NCBI GenBank assembly: GCA_031394045.1
Contig: JANMWN010000173.1
Coordinates: 1-22,477, forward strand
Source of the DNA: JANYIP01 sp031394045
GTDB lineage: Bacteria; Actinomycetota; Actinomycetes; Prado026
Direction: 5' to 3'
DNA length: 22,477 nucleotides
A program made the position numbers and the translations under genes. The first letter of the stretch is position 1, and each line of letters begins with the position of its first letter. This document shows, in pieces, positions 1-6,586 of the stretch. The notes beneath the pieces are model-generated. The model did not search any database. It was not told the origin of the DNA and saw only the letters and a list, made by a program, of their open reading frames with translations.

Positions 1-416
1 ACGTGCATGCCGGCATGGTCGGGCTGGACGGCGAGAAGATGTCGAAGTCGCGCGGGAACCTGGTCTTCGTCTCGAAGCTGCGCGAGTCCGGCGTCGACCC
101 GATGGCGATCCGGCTGGCGCTGCTCGGGCACCACTACCGCACCGACTGGGAGTGGACCGACGCGGATCTTGTCGGCGCGCAGTCGCGGCTTTCAGCCTGG
201 CGTTCGGCCGTCGTTGCTGCTGCTGCCGGGCCGCGGGCCGCTGAGACGGTGGCTGCTCTTCGGCTGGCCCTGGCCGACGACCTGGACGCGCCGCGGGCGC
301 TGGCTGCTGTCGACCGCTGGGCGCAGGAGCAGCGGCTGCGCGGCGGTACCGATGCGGACGCGCCGGCCCTGATCCGTACCGCCGTCGACGCACTGCTCGG
401 GGTGGCTCTTTCCTAG
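1..416 (+). CDS. mshC: Cysteine:glucosaminyl-inositol ligase MshC, C-terminal part (5' end outside window)
   Basis: Ligates cysteine to glucosaminyl-inositol in the mycothiol pathway (cytosolic, ATP-dependent). Only the last 137 residues are present, because the reading frame enters from the left edge with no start in the window. The class I synthetase signature KMSKS is encoded at 36-50, inside the context DGEKMSKSRGN followed by LVFVS, which is typical of MshC. The helical anticodon-binding-like tail that follows ends at a TAG at 414-416. CysRS (cysS) is the main alternative, since it shares the fold. The neighbouring PAC2 gene and the short tail favour MshC. The gene converges on the PAC2 gene with only 5 bp between their stops, so there is no room for a conventional terminator. 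Confidence 0.85.
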   Translation, partial: VHAGMVGLDGEKMSKSRGNLVFVSKLRESGVDPMAIRLALLGHHYRTDWEWTDADLVGAQSRLSAWRSAVVAAAAGPRAAETVAALRLALADDLDAPRALAAVDRWAQEQRLRGGTDADAPALIRTAVDALLGVALS

Positions 417-421
417 TCGAG

Positions 422-1273
422 TCAGGGCTTGTCGTCGGAGCGGCGGCGGAGGTAGCGCTCGAACTCCTGAGCGATCGCCTCGCCGCTGGCCTCGGGCAGG
501 TCGGCGGTGTCCCGCGCCTCCTCAAGGGTCTGGACGTACTCGGCGATCTCCTCGTCCTCGGCCGCCAGCTCGTCCACCCCGCGTTCCCACGCCCGGGCGT
601 CCTCGGGCAGGTCGCCGAGGGGTACGGGCAGGTCCAGCAGGTCCTCGACCTTGCGCAGCAACGCCAGCGAGGCCTTCGGGCAGGGCGGCTGGGCAACGTA
701 GTGGGGGACCGCCGCCCAGATCGAGACGGCCGGCAGCCCGACCCGGCCGCAGGCCTCCTGGAACACCCCGACGATGCCGGTGGGTCCTTCGTACCGTGAG
801 ATCTCAAGGTCAAGCTTTGCCGCGAGGGCCGGGTCGGAGACGGTGCCGGTCACCGGGATCGGCCGGGTGTGCGGGGTGTCGGCCAGGAGCGCGCCGAGGG
901 TGACGACCATCTCGACACCGAGGTCGGCCGCGAGGACGAGCAGCTCGTTGCAATAGGCCCGCCACCGCATGCTCGGCTCGACGCCGCGTACGAGCACGAT
1001 GTCGCGGCCGACGTCGTCGAGCCGGGCGAGCGAGACCCGGGTACCCGGCCAGGTGATCTGCCGGGTGCCGTCGTCGTTCACCTCGACGTGCGGACGGTTG
1101 ACCTGGAAGTCGTAGAACTCCTCAGGGTCGAGCTCGCCGATCGGCTTGGCCTTCCAGACCTCCTCGAGGTAGTCGACCGCCTCGGTCGCCGAGTCGCCCG
1201 CGTCGTTCCAGCCCTCGAACGCAGCGATGATGACCGGGTCGCGCAGCTCGGGTATCCCATCGAGCTCGATCAC
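422..1273 (-). CDS. PAC2 family protein (proteasome-assembly-chaperone-like fold)
   Basis: A 283-residue soluble protein with the N-terminal PAC2/DUF75 signature (VIIAAFEGWNDAGDSAT at about residues 14-30) and a central segment rich in VVTLGALLADTPHTRP-type residues. The family resembles eukaryotic proteasome assembly chaperone 2. Its bacterial role is not established. The frame stays open upstream to 1336, but the GTG at 1273 is chosen for two reasons: GGAGG lies about 7 nt upstream, and the GTG overlaps the TGA of the upstream hydrolase (GTGA, 4 bp), implying translational coupling. The C-terminal third is acidic and likely helical (many E/D residues, ending RRRSDDKP). Position next to mshC and metH is usual for actinobacteria. 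Confidence 0.85.
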   Translation of the reverse strand: MIELDGIPELRDPVIIAAFEGWNDAGDSATEAVDYLEEVWKAKPIGELDPEEFYDFQVNRPHVEVNDDGTRQITWPGTRVSLARLDDVGRDIVLVRGVEPSMRWRAYCNELLVLAADLGVEMVVTLGALLADTPHTRPIPVTGTVSDPALAAKLDLEISRYEGPTGIVGVFQEACGRVGLPAVSIWAAVPHYVAQPPCPKASLALLRKVEDLLDLPVPLGDLPEDARAWERGVDELAAEDEEIAEYVQTLEEARDTADLPEASGEAIAQEFERYLRRRSDDKP

Positions 1274-2280
1274 GCAGTTCCTCCGCTCCGGTCGTCGGCC
1301 GCCGCGAGGACCAGCCCGGTGACCAGCGGCGGCCACTGCAAGGGTACGTCGTGGACGGCACCCGCCCAGCGCAACAGCCGAGGCTGGGCCAGCAGCCGCC
1401 CTGCGCGCTCCAACCCTTCGGCCCGGGCCCGGGCCCAGGCGTCGTCGTGGTACGCCGCATCGGTCGCGCCGCCGGAGCCGTCAGCCCTGGTCGGCGCCGG
1501 CTCGCAGACGACCACCCAGGCAGGGCACGTCACGCCGGCGAGGACGGCCTCGACATCGACGTCGAGCAGCCCGTCCAGCACGGCCATGTGCAGGTCGAAC
1601 CGCAGCCGCGCCCGGGCCAGCCCGTCCGGGTCGACGGCGAACGCCGGCAGCACGGCCTCGGCGTGCGCGTCGGTCCAGCCACCAGCCAGCGGGCCGCGCG
1701 CGACCATCGCCGCGAACTCCTCGGGGCGTACCGCCAGCCGCGGTGGCTCCAGCCTGCGGCGTACGTCCGCCCGGTCGCCCAGGCCGGCCGGGCTGGTGAT
1801 CCCGCCGTCGATCGCGACCACGGCGCGTACCCGGTCGGCCTCGGTCGCAGCGACCGCAAGGGCCACCGCGGCACCCCACGAGTGACCGACGACGACGGCG
1901 CCGGTCTGCGCGGTCACCCCGAGGTCGGTCAGGACGGCGAGCACGTCGGCGGCGCAGGTCGCCACGTCGTACGGTCCGTCCGGCCGGGCCGAGTCCCCGT
2001 GCCCTCGCTGGTCTAGCGCGATGACGCGGAGCCCCGCAGCGGCGACGCCCGGGGCGACCAGGTTCCAGAACCGCCGCTGCGATGCCAGGCCGTGCAGCAG
2101 CACCACAGTCGGTCGCGCCTGCCCGCCTTCGCCAGCATCCCCAGCCCCCTCGGCGACAGGGGCGCCGGACCAGACAGTGGCCCGCAGCGTCACTCCGTAC
2201 CCGGCGACGTCACGGTCGACGCCCCCCGCGACAGCGACCCCGGAGCCGAGCGGTACGCCTTCACCGGCGAGAGCAGTCAT
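1270..2280 (-). CDS. Alpha/beta-fold hydrolase
   Basis: A 336-residue alpha/beta hydrolase without signal peptide. The oxyanion region is LLHG (residues 61-64), followed by the strand-turn ALDQRGHGDS (88-97). The nucleophile elbow is GHSWG with Ser134, and the probable catalytic His310 sits in GAVHDVP. The acid residue is less certain. The segment at about 260-280 (PTRADGSGG) looks like an insertion and is low in complexity. The start is the ATG at 2280. A TTG three codons earlier is in frame, but the ATG sits 7 nt after a TAGTTT box and fits a leaderless start. Substrate unknown; the family includes esterases, lipases, dehalogenases and haloperoxidases. It is co-transcribed with the PAC2 gene (stop/start overlap) and divergent from metH. 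Confidence 0.8.
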   Translation of the reverse strand: MTALAGEGVPLGSGVAVAGGVDRDVAGYGVTLRATVWSGAPVAEGAGDAGEGGQARPTVVLLHGLASQRRFWNLVAPGVAAAGLRVIALDQRGHGDSARPDGPYDVATCAADVLAVLTDLGVTAQTGAVVVGHSWGAAVALAVAATEADRVRAVVAIDGGITSPAGLGDRADVRRRLEPPRLAVRPEEFAAMVARGPLAGGWTDAHAEAVLPAFAVDPDGLARARLRFDLHMAVLDGLLDVDVEAVLAGVTCPAWVVVCEPAPTRADGSGGATDAAYHDDAWARARAEGLERAGRLLAQPRLLRWAGAVHDVPLQWPPLVTGLVLAAADDRSGGTA

Positions 2281-2287
2281 GGGCGGC

Positions 2288-2293
2288 AAACTA
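2288..2293 (-). promoter_or_regulatory. Putative -10 box (TAGTTT) of a leaderless promoter for the alpha/beta hydrolase
   Basis: On the minus strand TAGTTT is followed by 7 nt (GCCGCCC) and then the ATG at 2280, with no Shine-Dalgarno sequence. This spacing puts the predicted transcription start on the initiation codon. No convincing -35 box was seen. Confidence 0.5.
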
Positions 2294-2301
2294 CCGGCCG
2301 C

Positions 2302-2307
2302 TACCCT
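2302..2307 (+). promoter_or_regulatory. Putative -10 box (TACCCT) of a leaderless promoter for metH
   Basis: TACCCT, then six G residues, then the ATG at 2314. The predicted start of transcription coincides with the start codon. The G run could also act as a weak Shine-Dalgarno sequence on a longer transcript. The 33-bp gap shared with the divergent hydrolase leaves no room for a cobalamin riboswitch. Confidence 0.5.
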
Positions 2308-2313
2308 GGGGGG

Positions 2314-5300
2314 ATGACCTTCTCGCCTGCTCGGACCGGCCCGGCGACGCTACGGGCCGCGATGGCCGAGCGGGTCGTGGTCGCCGACGGGGCGATGGGG
2401 ACGATGCTCCAGAGCCACAACCTGGTCCTCGACGACTTCATCGGGCTCGAGGGCTGCAACGAGATCCTCAACGTCACCAGGCCCGACGTGGTCGCCTCGG
2501 TCCACGACGCCTACTACGCCGTCGGCGTCGACTGCGTCGAGACGAACACCTTCGGCTCCAACTGGGCCAACCTCGCCGAGTACGACATCGCCGACCGCAT
2601 CTACGAGCTGTCCGAGGCCGGCGCCCGGATCGCCCGCGAGGTGGCTGACGGCTGGTCGACGCCGGAGCGGCCGCGCTGGGTGATCGGCTCGGTCGGCCCC
2701 GGCACCAAGCTGCCGACCCTCGGGCACGTGAGGTTCGTCAAGCTCCGGGACGCGTACGAGGAGCAGGTCGCCGGGATGCTGGCCGGCGGCGTCGACTCGG
2801 TCCTCGTCGAGACAGCTCAGGACCTGCTGCAGGCCAAGGCCGCGATCATCGGCGCCAAGCGCGCCATCAAGGCGGCCGGCATCGACGTACCCGTGTGGGT
2901 CCAGGTCACGGTCGAGACGACCGGCACGATGCTCCTCGGCAGCGAGATCGGTGCGGCGCTGACGGCGCTGGAGCCGCTCGGCGTCGAGGCGATCGGCCTG
3001 AACTGCGCCACCGGCCCGGCCGAGATGAGCGAGCACCTGCGCCAGCTCGCCAAGCAGGCCCGGATCCCGCTGACCTGCATGCCCAACGCCGGCCTGCCCG
3101 TCCTCGGAGCGAACGGCGCGCACTACCCGCTGACCCCCGTCGAGCTGGCCGACGCCCACGACACCTTCACCCGCGAGTACGGCCTGTCGCTGGTCGGCGG
3201 CTGCTGCGGCACCACGCCGGAGCACCTGCGCCAGCTGGTCGACCGGGTCCGCGGTCGCGACATCACCGCGCGCAAGGTGCGGCCGGAGCCCGGCGTCGCC
3301 TCGCTCTACCAGGCCGTCACGTTCCGCCAGGACACCGCGTACATGTCGATCGGCGAGCGCACCAACGCCAACGGCTCGCGCGCCTTCCGGGACGCGATGC
3401 TCGCCGAGAACTGGGAGGAGTGCGTCGAGATCGCCCGCGAGCAGAACCGGGACGGCGCGCACCTGCTCGACCTGTGCATCGACTACGTCGGCCGGGACGG
3501 CGTGGCCGACATGCGTACCCTCGCCGGCCGGTTCGCCACCGCCTCGACGCTGCCCCTGGTGCTCGACTCGACCGAGCCGCCGGTGATCGAGGCGGGCCTG
3601 GAGATGCTCGGCGGGCGCTCGGTCGTCAACTCGGTCAACTACGAGGACGGCGACGGGCCCAAGTCGCGGATGCACCAGGTGATGCCCATCGTGATGGAGC
3701 ACGGAGCCGCCGTCGTGGCGCTCACCATCGACGAGCAGGGCCAGGCGCGTACGGCGGAGTGGAAGGTCGCGGTGGCCGAGCGGCTGATCCTCGACCTCAC
3801 CCAGAACTGGGGGATGCGGGTCGAGGACATCATCGTCGACGCGCTCACCTTCCCGATCGCCACGGGGCAGGAGGAGACGCGGCGCGACGGGCTCGAGACG
3901 ATCGAGGCGATCCGCGAGATCAAGCGCCGGTTCCCCGACGTGCAGACCACGCTCGGGCTCTCGAACATCTCGTTCGGCCTCAACCCGGCCGCGCGGATCG
4001 TGCTGAACTCGGTGTTCCTGGCCGAGTGCGTCAAGGCCGGCCTGGACTCGGCGATCGTGCACGCGTCCAAGATCCTGCCCACGGCGCGGATCCCCGACGA
4101 GCAACGCCAGGTCGCGCTCGACATGATCTACGACCGTCGGGTGCCGGCCACCGCCGACGCACCCGGCTACGACCCGCTGTCCCGCTTCCTCGACCTGTTC
4201 GAGGGGGTCGACCCTGCGGCGGCACGGCAGACGAAGGCGGACGAGCTGGCCGCGCTACCGCTGTTCGAGCGGCTCGAGCGCCGCATCGTCGACGGCGAGC
4301 GCAAGGGCCTGGACGCCGACCTCGACGAGGCGCTGACCACCCGGCCGGCGCTCGAGATCGTCAACGACACCCTGCTGTCCGGCATGCGTACGGTCGGCGA
4401 GCTCTTCGGGTCCGGCCAGATGCAGCTGCCGTTCGTGCTCCAGTCGGCTGAGGTGATGAAGGCCGCGGTCGCCTACCTCGAGCCGCACATGGAGCGCAGC
4501 GACGACGACGGCAAGGGCACGATCGTGCTGGCGACCGTACGCGGCGACGTCCACGACATCGGCAAGAACCTGGTCGACATCATCCTGACCAACAACGGGT
4601 ACTCGGTGGTGAACCTCGGCATCAAGCAGCCGATCAACTCGATCATCGAGGCCGCGCAGGAGCACGGCGCCGACGTGATCGGGATGTCCGGCCTGCTGGT
4701 CAAGTCCACCATGATCATGAAGGAGAACCTCGAGGAGATGAACCAGCGCGGCATCGCCGCGCGCTGGCCGGTCATCCTCGGCGGCGCTGCTCTGACCCGT
4801 GCGTACGTGGAGCAGGACCTCGCGGCGGTCTACGAGGGCGAGGTCCGCTACGCCCGGGACGCGTTCGAGGGGCTGCGGCTGATGGACGCCGTCGTCGCGC
4901 ACAAGTCGTCGGCTGCAGGCGGCGCCGGCCAGTCGCTCGCCGATGCGCTGCCGGCCCGGCGCGAGCGACGCGTACGCGCGGTCGCCATCCGCCCCGACGA
5001 GACCCCGGCCGACCAGATGCCGGCCCGGTCCGACGTGGCCGTCGACAACGAGGTCCCGGCGCCGCCGTTCTGGGGCGACCGGGTGGTCAAGGGCGTCGCG
5101 CTGGCCGACTACTCGGCGTACCTCGACGAGCGTGCGCTCTTCCTCGGCCAGTGGGGCCTGAAGCCCACCCGTGGTGACGGTGGCGTCTCGTACGAGGAGC
5201 TGGTCGAGACCGAGGGACGGCCGCGGCTGCGGATGTGGCTGGACCGGATCAAGACCGAGAACCTGCTCGAGGCCGGGGTCAGCTACGGGTACTTCCCCTG

Positions 5301-5859
5301 CGTCAGCGAGGGCGACGACCTGGTCGTGCTGACGGACCCCGACGACATCGACTCGCCGGAGCGGGCCCGGTTCACCTTCCCGCGGCAGCGGCGCGACCGG
5401 CACCTGTGCCTGTCGGACTTCTTCCGGCCGCGCTCGTCCGGGCAGGTCGACGTCGTCTCGTTCACAGTCGTGACGATGGGCAACCGGGTCTCCGAGGCCA
5501 CCGCCAAGCTGTTCGCCGAGGACGCCTACCGCGACTACCTCGAGCTGCACGGGCTGTCGGTCCAGCTGACCGAGGCGCTGGCGGAGTACTGGCACGCCCG
5601 CATCCGCGGCGAGATCGGCTTCTCCGGCGAGGACGACCCTGCGCTGGACGCGGTGTTCCGGCAGGGCTACCGCGGGTCGCGCTACTCGTTCGGCTACCCG
5701 GCCTGCCCCGACCTGGAGGACCAGGTCAAGATCCTCCCGCTGCTGCGCCCCGAGCGGATCGGGGTCGAGCTGTCGGAGGAGTTCCAGCTGCACCCCGAGC
5801 AGTCCACGTCGGCGATCATCGTCCACCACCCCGAGGCGAAGTACTTCAATGCCGGCTAA
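2314..5859 (+). CDS. metH: Cobalamin-dependent methionine synthase
   Basis: Transfers a methyl group from 5-methyltetrahydrofolate to homocysteine through methylcobalamin, the last step of methionine synthesis (cytosol). At 1181 residues it has all four modules. The homocysteine domain carries zinc ligands Cys231 (GLNCATG) and Cys297/Cys298 (GGCCGTTPEH). The pterin domain starts near residue 340 (SIGERTNANGSRAF). The cap and B12 domain contains DVHDIGKN at 745-752, with His747 as the lower cobalt ligand, then MSGLLVKS. The reactivation domain ends with GYPACPD at 1127-1133 and binds AdoMet. The frame stays open upstream to 2092, but that stretch belongs to the opposite-strand hydrolase. ATG 2314 gives the normal N-terminus and a leaderless start. 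The stop overlaps the HAD gene by 11 nt. Confidence 0.97.
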   Translation: MTFSPARTGPATLRAAMAERVVVADGAMGTMLQSHNLVLDDFIGLEGCNEILNVTRPDVVASVHDAYYAVGVDCVETNTFGSNWANLAEYDIADRIYELSEAGARIAREVADGWSTPERPRWVIGSVGPGTKLPTLGHVRFVKLRDAYEEQVAGMLAGGVDSVLVETAQDLLQAKAAIIGAKRAIKAAGIDVPVWVQVTVETTGTMLLGSEIGAALTALEPLGVEAIGLNCATGPAEMSEHLRQLAKQARIPLTCMPNAGLPVLGANGAHYPLTPVELADAHDTFTREYGLSLVGGCCGTTPEHLRQLVDRVRGRDITARKVRPEPGVASLYQAVTFRQDTAYMSIGERTNANGSRAFRDAMLAENWEECVEIAREQNRDGAHLLDLCIDYVGRDGVADMRTLAGRFATASTLPLVLDSTEPPVIEAGLEMLGGRSVVNSVNYEDGDGPKSRMHQVMPIVMEHGAAVVALTIDEQGQARTAEWKVAVAERLILDLTQNWGMRVEDIIVDALTFPIATGQEETRRDGLETIEAIREIKRRFPDVQTTLGLSNISFGLNPAARIVLNSVFLAECVKAGLDSAIVHASKILPTARIPDEQRQVALDMIYDRRVPATADAPGYDPLSRFLDLFEGVDPAAARQTKADELAALPLFERLERRIVDGERKGLDADLDEALTTRPALEIVNDTLLSGMRTVGELFGSGQMQLPFVLQSAEVMKAAVAYLEPHMERSDDDGKGTIVLATVRGDVHDIGKNLVDIILTNNGYSVVNLGIKQPINSIIEAAQEHGADVIGMSGLLVKSTMIMKENLEEMNQRGIAARWPVILGGAALTRAYVEQDLAAVYEGEVRYARDAFEGLRLMDAVVAHKSSAAGGAGQSLADALPARRERRVRAVAIRPDETPADQMPARSDVAVDNEVPAPPFWGDRVVKGVALADYSAYLDERALFLGQWGLKPTRGDGGVSYEELVETEGRPRLRMWLDRIKTENLLEAGVSYGYFPCVSEGDDLVVLTDPDDIDSPERARFTFPRQRRDRHLCLSDFFRPRSSGQVDVVSFTVVTMGNRVSEATAKLFAEDAYRDYLELHGLSVQLTEALAEYWHARIRGEIGFSGEDDPALDAVFRQGYRGSRYSFGYPACPDLEDQVKILPLLRPERIGVELSEEFQLHPEQSTSAIIVHHPEAKYFNAG

Positions 5860-6586
5860 TCCTCAGCCGGCTAATCCTCAGCTGGCTAACCTTCAGCCGG
5901 CTGATCTGACGCTGGCCGCGGTGCTGTTCGACATGGACGGTCTGCTGGTCGACACCGAGCACGCCTGGGGTGACGTCGAGATCGCGGTGATGGCCTGGCT
6001 CGAGCACCCGCACTGGTCCGAGCAGGAGCAGGGCGACATGGTGGGCGGGCCGCTGTCCCGGGTCGCCGCGTACATGAAGCAGGTCAGCGGCAGCACCCGC
6101 TCGGCCGACGAGATCGAGGCCAGGCTGGTCGACACGATGGCCGACCTGCTCGCCCACGGCGCCGACCACCGGCCTGGGGCGGAGGCGCTGCTGGCCGACC
6201 TGCAGGAGCACGGCGTCCCGTGCGCCCTCGTCTCCTCGTCGCCGCGTGTCCTGGTCGACGCGGTCCTGGCCTCGGTCGGCGGCGCCCATTTCGTGACGAC
6301 GATCGCGGGGGACGAGGTCGCGCGTACGAAGCCGTACCCGGACCCGTACCTGCTCGCATGCTCACGGCTCGGGGTCGAGCCGGGCCGCACGGTGGTGCTC
6401 GAGGACAGCCCGGTCGGCGTGGCCGCGGCCGAGGCCGCCGGGTGCCTGGTCGTGGCAGTGCCGTTCGTGGTCCCGATCGAGCCCGCGCCGCGCCGGCACG
6501 TCGTCGGCTCGCTCGCCGACCTCGACGCCGCCCGCCTGCGCCGACTGGTCGCCGAGGACCTGGGGAGCCCCGCTACTCGGTGGTGA
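5849..6586 (+). CDS. HAD-superfamily phosphatase (subfamily IA, beta-phosphoglucomutase-like)
   Basis: A 245-residue cytosolic HAD hydrolase. Motif I is LFDMDG with nucleophile Asp28 and acid Asp30. A helical cap occupies about residues 35-105. Motif II lies in LVSSSP (Ser129-131), motif III is Lys161 (TKPYPDPY) and motif IV is LEDS with Asp186. Substrate is not predictable; a sugar or nucleotide phosphate is likely. The ATG at 5849 overlaps the last 11 nt of metH, so translation is probably coupled, and the nearby GAGG (5833-5836) is only a weak ribosome site. The first 20 residues are a PANPQ-type pentapeptide repeat encoded by a 15-bp tandem repeat that uses T-ended codons unlike the rest of the gene. 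The core starts only at LAAVLFD. The 3' end overlaps the convergent permease gene by 14 bp. Confidence 0.85.
   Translation: MPANPQPANPQLANLQPADLTLAAVLFDMDGLLVDTEHAWGDVEIAVMAWLEHPHWSEQEQGDMVGGPLSRVAAYMKQVSGSTRSADEIEARLVDTMADLLAHGADHRPGAEALLADLQEHGVPCALVSSSPRVLVDAVLASVGGAHFVTTIAGDEVARTKPYPDPYLLACSRLGVEPGRTVVLEDSPVGVAAAEAAGCLVVAVPFVVPIEPAPRRHVVGSLADLDAARLRRLVAEDLGSPATRW
5851..5910 (+). repeat. 15-bp tandem repeat (about 3.7 units) across the metH stop/HAD start
   Basis: Units begin at 5851, 5866, 5881 and 5896. The first two are identical (GCCGGCTAATCCTCA), the third differs at three positions and the fourth is degenerate. In the HAD frame each unit encodes Pro-Ala-Asn-Pro-Gln or a variant. In the metH frame the early units carry TAA. 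Adjacent units also create inverted repeats: GCCGGCT (5851-5857) pairs perfectly with AGCCGGC (5865-5871) around a 7-nt loop, and again at 5881-5887 with 5895-5901 with one G-U pair. Confidence 0.9.

Noticed and set aside
2092..2313. 74-residue N-terminal extension of MetH
   Set aside because: The frame is open only because of high GC. The stretch overlaps the opposite-strand hydrolase gene, and the normal MetH N-terminus begins at the ATG at 2314.
2350..4104. Long minus-strand ORF opposite metH (584 codons), and similar long antisense ORFs at 4255-5829 and 19445-20584
   Set aside because: The translations are rich in Arg, Val, Asp, Leu and His, as expected for antisense shadows of GC-rich codons. 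They show no domain motifs, and metH and dop are certain on the other strand.
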